From CAVRZY01 sp963725415 (GTDB taxonomy: Bacteria; Acidobacteriota; Terriglobia; Bryobacterales; Bryobacteraceae), in contig CAVRZY010000116.1 of the NCBI GenBank assembly GCA_963725415.1, positions 1 through 14,765 on the forward strand: a DNA stretch of 14,765 nt. The letters run 5' to 3'. The position numbers were made by a program, and so were the translations under genes. Positions 1-7,460 of the stretch are shown one piece after another. Under the pieces are notes generated by a model. The model ran no database searches and was not told the DNA's origin. It saw nothing but the letters and a program-made list of their open reading frames with translations. How positions within the stretch are numbered: the first letter of the stretch is position 1; each line of letters starts with the position of its first letter.

Positions 1-2
1 AG

Positions 3-704
3 AAGGATCCGGCTGGCTTCCATCTCTGGGACACCCCCAAGGGTCGCTTCTGGATGCCTAAGGGCAGCGACTACGCCCTACACTGGGACCTGGCCGAACA
101 GGAGCGCCACATTTACGGCACCGGTGAACAGGCAGTTCGCGCCGGCGACGTGGTTCTGGATTGCGGCGCCAACGTGGGCGTCTATGTCCGGGAAGCTCTG
201 GCGGCCGGAGCCAGGCTGGTCATCGCCATCGAGCCCGCTCCCGAGAACCTGCTCTGCCTGCGCCGCAATTTCACCCCCGAGATCCAAGCCGGCCGCGTCA
301 TCGTCTACCCCAAGGGCGTCTGGGACAAGGACGACTCCCTCACCCTAAATGTGGACCCCGAAAACTCCGCCGCCGATAGCGTCGTGATCCGCCCCGAGCG
401 ATCCCGCGAAGGCCCCAAGGTGCCCCTCACCACCATCGACAAGCTGGTTGCCGAGTTGAAGCTCGAGCGCGTAGATTACATCAAGATGGATATCGAGGGC
501 GCTGAGCAGCAGGCTCTCCTCGGTGGCCGCCAGACCATCGCCAGCTTCCATCCCCGTCTGGCCCTTTCCTCCTATCATCGCCTCGACGATCCCGACAGGA
601 TCCCCGCCATTGTCCGTGGCATCTGGCCCGGTTACCGCATGGAATGCGGTCCCTGCGCCGATGTCACTACCTACGTCCGCCCGGATGTGTTGTATTTCCG
701 CTAA
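3..704 (+). CDS. FkbM family SAM-dependent methyltransferase (5' end outside window)
   Basis: Probable FkbM-type methyltransferase, a Rossmann-fold enzyme that O-methylates small molecules or glycans using S-adenosylmethionine. The SAM-binding motif I is clear at about nt 150-185 (VVLDCGANVGVY), followed by the acidic strand end IAIEPAPENL near 225-250. The family motif YIKMDIEGAEQQAL lies near 478-518. The frame stays open upstream of the first ATG (54) to the window edge, and those codons (KDPAGFHLWDTPKGRFWMP) read as normal protein of this family. The true start is therefore very likely outside the window and ATG 54 is internal. The stop at 704 is followed by 62 nt before the FAD oxidoreductase, so the two could be co-transcribed. 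The substrate cannot be inferred. The family call is strong; function beyond methyl transfer is unknown. Confidence 0.85.
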   Translation, partial: KDPAGFHLWDTPKGRFWMPKGSDYALHWDLAEQERHIYGTGEQAVRAGDVVLDCGANVGVYVREALAAGARLVIAIEPAPENLLCLRRNFTPEIQAGRVIVYPKGVWDKDDSLTLNVDPENSAADSVVIRPERSREGPKVPLTTIDKLVAELKLERVDYIKMDIEGAEQQALLGGRQTIASFHPRLALSSYHRLDDPDRIPAIVRGIWPGYRMECGPCADVTTYVRPDVLYFR

Positions 705-716
705 ATCTGGTAAGAT
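690..716 (+). promoter_or_regulatory. Possible promoter for the FAD oxidoreductase
   Basis: A TTGTAT box (690-695) and a TAAGAT box (711-716) are separated by 15 nt. The second is preceded by TGG, giving an extended -10 look, and the pair sits about 50 nt before the GTG start at 767. The spacing is short and both boxes are imperfect. Read-through from the methyltransferase gene is equally possible. Confidence 0.22.
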
Positions 717-766
717 TCTCTATTTGTCGCAAATCAGTCAGGTCTCATTCCTGAAAGGTTGACCCG

Positions 767-1774
767 GTGGATCCGGTTCACATCATCGGTGCAGGCCCGG
801 CCGGCTCGGCTGCGGCGATCGCGGCCCGCTCGGCCGGTCGTCCCGTCCTGCTGTTCGAGAAGTCCCGCGTCCCCCGCCACCAGGTGTGCGGCGAGTTCCT
901 CTCTCCCGAAATCAGCACAGTCCTCGATCAACTGGGGCTGTGGCAGGACTTCCTGCGGGCCGGCCCTGCCCCCATCCACCGCCTGGTCCTGCACTTCGGA
1001 ACTCACACCCTCCGCTCCAAGATCCCTGGGTGCGCTTTTGGGCTTAGCCGCTATCGTCTCGACCGCTTGCTTCTGGACCAGGCCGTCGCCCTCAAGGCCA
1101 CGGTCAAACGGGCGCTGGCTCCCAGCCCCGCCGCTCTCCGCGAAGCCGCTGCCGGGCCGGTGATCCTGGCCGGCGGGCGCTACGCCATCGCCCCGCCCGG
1201 TGACCGCCTGTTCGGCTTCAAAGCTCACTTCCAGGGGCTTGGCGACGATGCCGTCGAGCTGTTTTTCTTCTCCGGCGGCTACGTCGGCGTTAGCCCTGTG
1301 GAAGGTGGAACTACCAACGTCTGCGGGATTGCCCCCGAGCAGGTCCTCCGCGCCCACCATTTCCAGATCGACTCCCTGCTGCGTTCCTCGGATCCTCTCA
1401 CCGAGCGGCTTCGCCCTCTCTCCCGCACCATGAAATGGCTCGTGACCGGCCCCCTGGTCTTCGGGCGCCGCACGGATTCATCCCTCGGTGATTCCGTCTA
1501 CCCCGCCGGCGACGCCCTGGGCTTCATCGACCCGTTCACTGGCTCCGGCATCCTCAACGCTCTTACCACGGGCTGGATGGCAGGACTGGCCGCGGCCCGC
1601 GACAACCCCAGCCCGCTCTATCTCCAGCAATGCCGGCGCGCCCTCGCCAGACCCTTCCAGGTGGCCGCCCTATTCCGTGCCGCCCTCCGCAAAGGCTGGG
1701 CCGATCACCTGGCCCCCCTGGTCCCCGTCCATATGCTCTTCCGCCTCACCCGCCCCGTCCGCGCCGAACCGTAG
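767..1774 (+). CDS. FAD-dependent oxidoreductase, geranylgeranyl-reductase-like
   Basis: Flavoprotein of 335 residues in the geranylgeranyl reductase / FAD-dependent monooxygenase-like group. The N-terminal dinucleotide fold shows IIGAGPAGSAAA (residues 6-17), then a strand ending in LLFEKS with the ribose-binding Glu near residue 31, then RHQVCGEFLSPE, typical of this subfamily. The second FAD motif, YPAGDALGFIDPFTGSGI, lies near residues 244-261 (about nt 1499-1550). At 335 residues it is somewhat shorter than the usual 350-420. The GTG start at 767 is chosen because GAAAGG (753-758) sits 8 nt upstream and the dinucleotide motif begins at once, as expected. Relatives reduce isoprenoid chains or act in polyketide and lipid clusters; neither is shown here, and the only nearby partner is the upstream methyltransferase. 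A strong hairpin follows 36 nt after the stop. Confidence 0.85.
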   Translation: MDPVHIIGAGPAGSAAAIAARSAGRPVLLFEKSRVPRHQVCGEFLSPEISTVLDQLGLWQDFLRAGPAPIHRLVLHFGTHTLRSKIPGCAFGLSRYRLDRLLLDQAVALKATVKRALAPSPAALREAAAGPVILAGGRYAIAPPGDRLFGFKAHFQGLGDDAVELFFFSGGYVGVSPVEGGTTNVCGIAPEQVLRAHHFQIDSLLRSSDPLTERLRPLSRTMKWLVTGPLVFGRRTDSSLGDSVYPAGDALGFIDPFTGSGILNALTTGWMAGLAAARDNPSPLYLQQCRRALARPFQVAALFRAALRKGWADHLAPLVPVHMLFRLTRPVRAEP

Positions 1775-1810
1775 GAGATGACTCCTGTCTTGTCCAGCCA
1801 ACCGCAGAGG

Positions 1811-1849
1811 TGGGCTGACAGCTCGTGGGGCAGGTCCCCGAGCTGCCCA
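1811..1849 (+). terminator. Strong imperfect hairpin after the FAD oxidoreductase
   Basis: Nested complementary arms: TGGG (1811-1814) with CCCA (1846-1849), CAGCTC (1819-1824) with GAGCTG (1840-1845), and GGGG (1827-1830) with CCCC (1836-1839), closed by a 5-nt loop. No T-run follows, so it is not a canonical intrinsic terminator. Its position 36 nt after a stop codon and before the kinase promoter favours an mRNA 3'-end or boundary role. Confidence 0.4.
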
Positions 1850-1917
1850 GTAGGAATTCCTGGAGTTGCGCGGGACGTGCCGGTATCCCCCCTGGCTCTT
1901 AACTGAAGAGTATTGGG

Positions 1918-1946
1918 TTTAGAGAGACTAGCCAGTGCGGTAGAAT
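1918..1946 (+). promoter_or_regulatory. Probable sigma-70-like promoter of kinase 1
   Basis: The -10 candidate TAGAAT (1941-1946) lies 17 nt after a weak -35 candidate TTTAGA (1918-1923). The T of TAGAAT is exactly 60 nt upstream of the ATG at 2001. The same TAGAAT in the same flank recurs exactly 60 nt before the second kinase start, which is the best evidence that it is functional. Transcription would begin in the conserved ACCCAACGG stretch, giving a leader of roughly 50 nt. Confidence 0.45.
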
Positions 1947-2085
1947 TGACCCAACGGATAAGACTGCTGTACGGCTTGATCCGAAAACGAGAGCCGCACC
2001 ATGGTCGGCCAGTCGATCGCGCACTATCGGATAGTGGAAAAGCTCGGCGAGGGCGGCATGGGAGTGGTCTACAAGGCCGAAGACA
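1930..2085 (+). repeat. Duplicated promoter/leader/kinase-start module, copy A
   Basis: Direct repeat partner of 4354-4509. Over the 71 non-coding bases before the ATG the two copies differ at 9 positions by my count (about 87% identity) with no gaps. The identity continues into the first 25 or so codons of both kinase genes. It includes the TAGAAT box and the whole 5' leader. A weak GA-rich stretch (CGAGAG) ahead of the ATG is the only ribosome-binding candidate. Confidence 0.85.
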
Positions 2086-4346
2086 CGAAGCTCGGCCGGC
2101 AGGTGGCGCTGAAGTTCCTGCCGGAAGAGCTTTCCCGCGACCGCCAGGCTCTGGAGCGCTTCCGGCGGGAAGCCCGCGCCGCTTCGGCGCTGAACCACCC
2201 CAACATTTGCACCATTTACGACCTCGAGGAGGCCGAAGGCCGGCACTTCATCGCCATGGAGTTGCTGGATGGCAAGACGCTCACAGAGAGAATCGGTCGC
2301 CGGCCGCTTGAGACTGGCGAGCTGCTGGAGCTGGCCATTCAGATCGCCGATGCGCTGGATGCGGCGCACCGCAAGGGCATGGTTCACCGCGACGTCAAGC
2401 CGGCCAATATCTTCGTTACGGAGCGCGGGCAGACCAAGATTCTGGACTTCGGCTTGGCGAAGCTCACGCAGGCCGAGACCGCCAAGGCGGCGGGCCTCTC
2501 CGAGGCGGCCACGCTGACGCTTCCGGAAGCGGCCCTCACCTCGCCGGGGATGGCAGTGGGCACCATCGCCTACATGTCGCCGGAACAGGCGCGGGGCGAG
2601 GAACTGGACGCGCGCACCGACCTGTTCTCCTTCGGGGCGGTGCTGTACGAGATGGCCACCGGGCGGCGGGCGTTTTCGGGGACTACCGCGGCGGTGATTC
2701 ACGACGCGATCCTCAACCGGCGGCCGGCTCCGGCGAGGGAATTGAATCCGGCTTTGCCGACCGGTCTGCAAGAGATTATTGGTAAGGCGCTGGAGAAAGA
2801 CCGGGAAGTGCGCTGCCAGTCGGCGGCGGAGCTGCGCGCCGATCTGAAGCGGCTGAAGCGGGATACGGAGTCCGTGCGAACCGCGGCCGCGGGGCCGGAT
2901 GCGAAGCCTGCCCCGGGGCGGATCGAGGCGCTGGCGGTGCTGCCGCTCACCAACCTCAGCGGCGACCCCGCTCAGGAGTACTTCGCCGACGGCATGACCG
3001 AGGCCCTGATTACGGACTTGGCCAAGATCGGGGCTCTGCGCGTGATCTCGCGTACCTCGGTAATGCAGTTCAAAGGCGCCAGGATGCCGCTGCCGGAGAT
3101 TGCCCGGCAGTTGAACGTGGACGCGGTGCTGGAGGGTTCCGTGCTGCGCGCAGGCGAGCGAGTGCGGATCACCGCGCAGTTGATCGAGGCGCGCACCGAC
3201 CGCCACCTGTGGGCCGAGAGCTACGACCGGGACCTGAGGGACGTGCTTGGGCTGTTCAGCGAGGTGGCGCGCGTGGTTGCCGGCGAGATCCGGGTCAAGC
3301 TGACGCCAAAGGAGCAGGCGCGGCTGGCGAATGTGCGCCCGGTGGATCCCCAGGCATTCGAACTCTATCTGAAGGGCATGCACCTCTGGGGTTCCAGGTC
3401 GAAGACCGAGGCTGCCATCGAGATGCTGGAGCGAGCCGTGGAAATCGATCCGGGCTTGGCCGCTGCCCATGCCGATCTCGCCAAGTTATACGTTTGGATG
3501 TTCTTCTTTTTTGCGCCTGAGGAACAAGCGCAATGGGAGCCAAAGGCCCGTGCCGCGGTGGACCGGGCACTGGCACTGGATCCGGACCTGGCCGAAGCTT
3601 ATATCGCCCGCGGCGAGCTGATCTGGACTCCCTCCAACCATTTTCCGCACGAAAGAGCCATCCGGGAGTTCCGCCGCGCACTGATGTTGAAACCGAACTC
3701 CAGCGAGGCGCACCTCAAACTGGCGATGATCTACAATCACGTTGGTCTTTTTGAGGAAGCGCTGGGTCACGTGCGGCGGGCCCGGGCAATCGATCCCACC
3801 CAGAGGGCAGACCCAACTCAGGAATTGCTGGCGCTCGGGGGGTTGCGGAGGTACGACGAGGCGCTGTCCGTGTGCCAGAACCTTCCGCAGAGAGGGTTAG
3901 TCCTGTGGCTCACGGCCTATGTCTTGATCCAGCTCGGACGGCCCACTGAGGCCCGAACAAAGTTGCAGGAATCCCTCAAGGAGAAGCCGGAGGACCCGGG
4001 CGGATGGCTCAACGCCATCCAGGCGCTGCTGTTTGCCGTGGAAGGCAAGGAGACGGAGGCGGAAGCGCAGATTCGGCAGGCAGCCGAGAAAAAGGGGTTC
4101 GGGCACTTCCATCACAGCGCTTTCGCAATCGCCTGCGCTTATGCACGGATGAACAAGCCGCACCAGGCGATCGACTGGTTGGAACAGGCAGCGGACCAGG
4201 GGTATCCTTGCTATCCTGCTTTCGAACGGGATCCAAACCTGGAGCCGCTTCGCATGGAGCCCCGCTTTATCGCATTCCTCGCGCGCATGAAGCAGGAGTG
4301 GGACTACTACAGAGCGCTCCCTTCCGCTACAGCAGACGTAAATTGA
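2001..4346 (+). CDS. Ser/Thr protein kinase with TolB/FlgO-like domain and TPR repeats
   Basis: PknB-type (Hanks) kinase of 781 residues. The catalytic domain spans about residues 9-290: glycine loop GEGGMG (16-21), Lys38 in VALK, Glu57 of helix C, HRDVKPAN (129-136) with catalytic Asp131 and Asn136, DFG (149-151), and SPEQARG of the activation segment. All catalytic residues are present, so it should be active. From about 308 to 430 follows the TolB/FlgO-like module found in acidobacterial kinases and adenylate cyclases (LPLTNLSGDPAQEYFADGMT, then VDAVLEGSVLR). From about 448 to the end are tetratricopeptide repeats, for example AIEMLERAVEIDPGLAAAHADL and AIREFRRALMLKPNSSEAH. No membrane segment is visible between kinase and sensor, so it is probably cytoplasmic, unlike its neighbour. 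ATG 2001 is supported by the duplicated leader. The ligand or substrate is unknown. Confidence 0.93.
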   Translation: MVGQSIAHYRIVEKLGEGGMGVVYKAEDTKLGRQVALKFLPEELSRDRQALERFRREARAASALNHPNICTIYDLEEAEGRHFIAMELLDGKTLTERIGRRPLETGELLELAIQIADALDAAHRKGMVHRDVKPANIFVTERGQTKILDFGLAKLTQAETAKAAGLSEAATLTLPEAALTSPGMAVGTIAYMSPEQARGEELDARTDLFSFGAVLYEMATGRRAFSGTTAAVIHDAILNRRPAPARELNPALPTGLQEIIGKALEKDREVRCQSAAELRADLKRLKRDTESVRTAAAGPDAKPAPGRIEALAVLPLTNLSGDPAQEYFADGMTEALITDLAKIGALRVISRTSVMQFKGARMPLPEIARQLNVDAVLEGSVLRAGERVRITAQLIEARTDRHLWAESYDRDLRDVLGLFSEVARVVAGEIRVKLTPKEQARLANVRPVDPQAFELYLKGMHLWGSRSKTEAAIEMLERAVEIDPGLAAAHADLAKLYVWMFFFFAPEEQAQWEPKARAAVDRALALDPDLAEAYIARGELIWTPSNHFPHERAIREFRRALMLKPNSSEAHLKLAMIYNHVGLFEEALGHVRRARAIDPTQRADPTQELLALGGLRRYDEALSVCQNLPQRGLVLWLTAYVLIQLGRPTEARTKLQESLKEKPEDPGGWLNAIQALLFAVEGKETEAEAQIRQAAEKKGFGHFHHSAFAIACAYARMNKPHQAIDWLEQAADQGYPCYPAFERDPNLEPLRMEPRFIAFLARMKQEWDYYRALPSATADVN

Positions 4347-4370
4347 TCTCCACAGCCAGTGCGATAGAAT
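4343..4370 (+). promoter_or_regulatory. Probable promoter of kinase 2
   Basis: TTGATC (4343-4348) as -35 candidate, 16-nt spacer, TAGAAT (4365-4370) as -10 candidate. The -35 box overlaps the TGA stop codon of kinase 1 (4344-4346). TAGAAT begins exactly 60 nt before ATG 4425, matching the kinase 1 arrangement. The second kinase can thus be transcribed independently although it follows closely. Confidence 0.45.
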
Positions 4371-4509
4371 TGACCCAACGGACAAGATTGCTGTAGCCCT
4401 TGATCCGAGAACGGGAGCCGCATCATGGTCGGCGAGTCGATCGCGCACTATCGGATAGTGGAGAAGCTCGGCGAGGGCGGGATGGGGGTGGTCTACAAGG
4501 CCCGCGACA
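4354..4509 (+). repeat. Duplicated promoter/leader/kinase-start module, copy B
   Basis: Direct repeat partner of 1930-2085, collinear without gaps through the leader and the first 25 or so codons. After that the two kinases diverge to ordinary paralogue levels. The preserved non-coding leader suggests a recent local duplication of a gene start, gene conversion, or shared regulation. Confidence 0.85.
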
Positions 4510-5807
4510 CGCACCTGGACCGCTTCGTGGCGATCAAGGTGCTCCCCCCGGAGAGGGTCGCCAATCCGGAGCGAAAACGGCGCTTTGTGCAGGAGGCCAA
4601 GGCCGCCTCCGCCCTGAATCATCCCAATATCATCACCATCCACGACATCTCCTGGGATGCCGGGCATGACTTCATCGCCATGGAGTACATCCAGGGCCAT
4701 ACACTGGACCGGCTGGCAGGCCGCAAGGGACTCAAACTCACGGGCGCCCTGAACTACGCCATCCAGATCACCGACGCCCTGGCCAAGGCCCACGCCGCCG
4801 GCATCGTACACCGCGACCTGAAGCCCTCCAACATCATGGTGAACCCCGATGGCCTGGTGAAAATCCTCGACTTCGGCCTGGCCAAGCTCACCGAGATCGC
4901 CACCGACGCGGGCGAGGATGCCCCCACAGCCACCATCGGCCTCCCCGAGAGACCGCACACCGAGGAAGGAACCATCGTCGGCACCATCGCCTACATGTCG
5001 CCCGAACAAGCTGAGGGCAAGAAGGTGGACGCGCGTTCGGACATCTTTTCCTTCGGGTCGGTGTTCTATGAGATGCTGACGGGCCAACGCGCGTTCCGCG
5101 GGGAAAGCAAGGTTTCCACGCTGGCCGCGATTCTGCACAAGGACCCCAGGCCGCCCAGCGAGATGGGCGCAGTGCTGCCCGCGGAAGTCGAGCGAATTCT
5201 GAGCCGTTGCCTGCGCAAGGATCCGGCCAGGCGTTTCCAGCACATGGACGACGTGAAGGTCGCATTGGAGGAACTGAAAGAGGAATCCGACTCCGGCAGG
5301 CTCACGGCCATATCCCCGCCGCGGCGCACCCGCCCCTGGCGATGGGTGTGGCTGGCGACGGCCGCCACCCTCCTCGGCTTGGCGGGCGTGGCTGCGCTCT
5401 TGTGGCTGGGGCGCCCCGCTCGGCCCGCGCTGCGAGCTCAAGACAGAACGGTTCACAACAAACCCCGGGATGACCCACGATCCGGCCATTTCCCCAGACG
5501 GGAAGCTGGTGGCCTACGCTTCGGATCGCAGCGGGGAGGGCAACTTCGACATCTACGTCCAGCACATCAGCGGGGGGCAGCCGAACCGCATCACCCGCCA
5601 CCCAGCCAACGATTATCAGCCGGATTTCTCTCCGGATGGCTCGAAGATCGTCTTCCGCTCGGACCGCGACGGCGGCGGCATCTACCTGATAGACACCTTC
5701 GGAGGAACCGAGCGGCGCCTGGCCGCCGGCGGGTGGTTTCCACGGTTCTCACCCGACGGGTCGATGATTGCCTACGTCGAGAGGGGAGAGTCGGGCTTCA
5801 GCCATGA
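4425..5807 (+). CDS. Ser/Thr protein kinase, N-terminal part of a frameshifted gene
   Basis: PknB-type kinase with GEGGMG (16-21), Lys38, Glu57, HRDLKPSN (129-136), DFG (149-151) and MSPEQAEG, all intact. A single hydrophobic segment at about residues 306-327 (RWVWLATAATLLGLAGVAAL) predicts a cytoplasmic kinase with an outside C-terminal domain. The reading frame is open to 5807, but coding sense is lost after about nt 5410-5440. Beyond that the product is Arg/Pro/His-rich, while another frame carries an obvious PD40 propeller that begins here and runs to 7149. The genuine protein was therefore one kinase-TM-propeller polypeptide of about 905 residues, and the last 120 or so residues of this frame are out-of-frame read-through. 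A one-base gain or two-base loss explains the shift; the GGGG (5408-5411) and CCCC (5414-5417) runs are likely sites. Confidence 0.85.
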   Translation: MVGESIAHYRIVEKLGEGGMGVVYKARDTHLDRFVAIKVLPPERVANPERKRRFVQEAKAASALNHPNIITIHDISWDAGHDFIAMEYIQGHTLDRLAGRKGLKLTGALNYAIQITDALAKAHAAGIVHRDLKPSNIMVNPDGLVKILDFGLAKLTEIATDAGEDAPTATIGLPERPHTEEGTIVGTIAYMSPEQAEGKKVDARSDIFSFGSVFYEMLTGQRAFRGESKVSTLAAILHKDPRPPSEMGAVLPAEVERILSRCLRKDPARRFQHMDDVKVALEELKEESDSGRLTAISPPRRTRPWRWVWLATAATLLGLAGVAALLWLGRPARPALRAQDRTVHNKPRDDPRSGHFPRREAGGLRFGSQRGGQLRHLRPAHQRGAAEPHHPPPSQRLSAGFLSGWLEDRLPLGPRRRRHLPDRHLRRNRAAPGRRRVVSTVLTRRVDDCLRREGRVGLQP

Positions 5808-7149
5808 CAACAAGATCCATCTTCTTCCCGCGCAGGGTGGAGCGCCCAGAGTGTTTCAGCCGGAATTCGGGGTCGCGGCCAACTTCACCTGGTTGTCGAT
5901 CATGTGGTCACCGGATGGGAAACATATCCTGTTCGACGGCGTCCAAGCGCCCAAATCTGAGCCGCGTGACTGGTGGATTGCTCCCTTGGATGGAAGCGCG
6001 CCGGTGGCCACTGGAGCCCGCAAGGCTCTGCTGGGACCGGAGCCGATTCTCATGCCTCTGGCGTGGTCTGGCTCTCACATCTACTTTTCCCGCGGCTCGA
6101 TGGTAGATGGCGTACACCTCTTCCGTGCTCCCCTGCTGTCCGGACCCTGGAGAGTCGGTCGAGCCCAGAGACTGACTTCCGGCGCAGGCGCTCTGTGGGG
6201 ATTGGCGATTTCCTCCGATGGCCGGGTGCTGCTTCCCATCACGGAACTGGCGGTGGACCTGATGATTCTCCCGGTTCAATCCAACACCGGAACAGTGACC
6301 GGCGCTCCCGAAAAGGTTCGTTCGGACACGACCATCAAAGGGTTCGCAACGCTCTCGCGCGATGGTGTCCATCTGGCGTATGGGGCTTACGTCAGTTGGG
6401 CGGCAGGCAAGATCGAACTGCGAGTTCGTAATCTCCTGACCCAACAGGAAGTGGTACACCTTTCGAAATCCACAGCGCCCAGCACTAATCCGAAACTCAG
6501 CCACGACGGCGCGATGCTTGCCTATCAGGAGTTAACAGGGCAGAAGGTGGTCTCCTTCGTGGGACCATCGGCTGAGTATCCGGGGCGCAAGGTCTGTGAG
6601 GACTGCACCATCCTGGCCTTTTTCCCGGATCCTAATCAGTTACTGATCCGGCACAAGCTGGTCCGCCTGGTGCGCCGCAACCTTGCGGACGGGTCCGAGG
6701 TTCCTCTGCTCGAATCCCCATCCGGAAGATTCCCCGAAGCAGTTCCTTCCCGCGACGGCCGGTGGCTTGCGTTCCTATTCGGACCTCCCGGCGGGCGTCT
6801 GGAGGCCTTCCTCGCTCCGGTGGGAGACACTGCCGTACCCCACGAGCGATGGATCGGATTGCTTCCTGACCGCGTGCACGCGGTGTCGCTGAACTGGTCC
6901 GACGACGGCGGCCTGGTGTATTACCTCAGTGACCGCGACAAGCGTTGGTGCATCTGGGCGCAGCCTATCGACCGCTCTACTGGCAGGCCCAAGGGCCCTC
7001 CTTTTGCTGTTCACCACAGGCACCAACCCGAGGCGAATTGGCCGGGACTCCCGGGCGCGCAGTTCAGCCTGGCGCGCGACAAGATCGTCTTTCTGTCGGG
7101 GTCCTGGACGGGAAACCTGTGGGTGGCAAAGCTGGACCTGGAACGCTGA
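5470..7149 (+). CDS. PD40/TolB-like beta-propeller, C-terminal part of the frameshifted kinase
   Basis: Sensor half of the kinase at 4425. ATG 5470 is only the first Met in this frame; the codons just before it (ELKTERFTTNPG) already match the start of such propellers, so real coding begins upstream, near 5410-5440, in the other frame's gene. At least nine PD40-type blades recur: ISPDGKLVAYASD, FSPDGSKIVFRSD, FSPDGSMIAYVE, WSPDGKHILFDG, ISSDGRVLLP, LSRDGVHLAYG, LSHDGAMLAYQ, PSRDGRWLAFL and WSDDGGLVYYLSD. In the family the propeller sits outside the membrane and is thought to bind a ligand or protein; the ligand is unknown. No ribosome-binding site of its own is evident. If the frameshift is real, this half is probably not made and the kinase lacks its sensor. 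If it is a sequence error, the gene is whole. Confidence 0.85.
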   Translation: MTHDPAISPDGKLVAYASDRSGEGNFDIYVQHISGGQPNRITRHPANDYQPDFSPDGSKIVFRSDRDGGGIYLIDTFGGTERRLAAGGWFPRFSPDGSMIAYVERGESGFSHDNKIHLLPAQGGAPRVFQPEFGVAANFTWLSIMWSPDGKHILFDGVQAPKSEPRDWWIAPLDGSAPVATGARKALLGPEPILMPLAWSGSHIYFSRGSMVDGVHLFRAPLLSGPWRVGRAQRLTSGAGALWGLAISSDGRVLLPITELAVDLMILPVQSNTGTVTGAPEKVRSDTTIKGFATLSRDGVHLAYGAYVSWAAGKIELRVRNLLTQQEVVHLSKSTAPSTNPKLSHDGAMLAYQELTGQKVVSFVGPSAEYPGRKVCEDCTILAFFPDPNQLLIRHKLVRLVRRNLADGSEVPLLESPSGRFPEAVPSRDGRWLAFLFGPPGGRLEAFLAPVGDTAVPHERWIGLLPDRVHAVSLNWSDDGGLVYYLSDRDKRWCIWAQPIDRSTGRPKGPPFAVHHRHQPEANWPGLPGAQFSLARDKIVFLSGSWTGNLWVAKLDLER

Positions 7150-7220
7150 CAGGCCAGACCATCGCGCACTACACAATCGCTGAGCAGCTCGGCGAGGGCG
7201 GGAAGGGTGTGGTCTGCGAT
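7146..7220 (+). pseudogene. 5' stub of a third Ser/Thr kinase
   Basis: Starting at CTG 7146, overlapping the kinase 2 stop codon in a CTGA, the sequence reads LTGQTIAHYTIAEQLGEGG and then KGVVCDL. This matches the first ~25 codons of the two upstream kinases (xVGxSIAHYRIVEKLGEGGMGVVYKA). The ATG appears changed to CTG, the glycine loop has Lys for Met, and Tyr has become Cys. After about 7220 all kinase similarity stops: there is no Lys, HRD or DFG motif. It is a truncated remnant. A TGA/ATG overlap with kinase 2 would have been the ancestral arrangement. It lacks the duplicated leader seen before the other two. Confidence 0.75.
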
Positions 7221-7460
7221 CTGGCTATTGCCCAACTGAGTACGTGGTTTCACAAGTGCGCTAACGTATTCGCGTGGGCGATTGACGGATCGTTTGCGAC
7301 ACCGCGCCGTCGGCTCACAGGACCGGCCCCTCGGTGCGGAGCATTCTTTCCGAGTGCGCGACCATCCATTCTCGACGGTTGCTCCACCGCGAACCGACGG
7401 AGTTTGGGCCCATCTTCGGGTAGGGCGTTAGAACGAAGCCGCTGGCGCGACGGACGCTAG
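7221..7460 (+). other. Unassigned stretch between gene remnants
   Basis: About 240 nt with no protein family I recognise on either strand, no RNA gene and no clear terminal repeats. The open frame running through it from the kinase stub has no recognisable content. It ends at an in-frame stop (7458-7460) immediately before the amidohydrolase-like tail. It is most simply rearrangement filler between two broken genes. Confidence 0.4.

Noticed and set aside
1899..3470. Long - strand open frame (523 codons) across kinase 1
   Set aside because: Antisense to a clearly real kinase with all catalytic motifs; low-complexity His/Arg/Gln-rich product with no recognisable domain. Typical of high-GC antisense frames.
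5400..5470. Programmed +1 ribosomal frameshift joining kinase and sensor
   Set aside because: No recognised slippery site, internal Shine-Dalgarno with stop codon, or downstream structure; the out-of-frame continuation runs on 120 codons before a stop. An indel is simpler.
3897..5489. Long - strand open frame (530 codons) across the kinase 1/kinase 2 junction
   Set aside because: Antisense to both kinases and their duplicated leader; no domain recognised.
5440..5807. C-terminal 120 residues of the kinase 2 frame as a novel domain
   Set aside because: Arg/Pro/His-rich out-of-frame translation of the PD40 propeller coding sequence, not a real domain.
7230..7436. Integron attC-like pair (GCCCAAC and GTTAGAA)
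   Set aside because: The second box does not fit the GTTRRRY consensus, the 200-nt spacing is too long, and no inner L boxes or integrase are seen.
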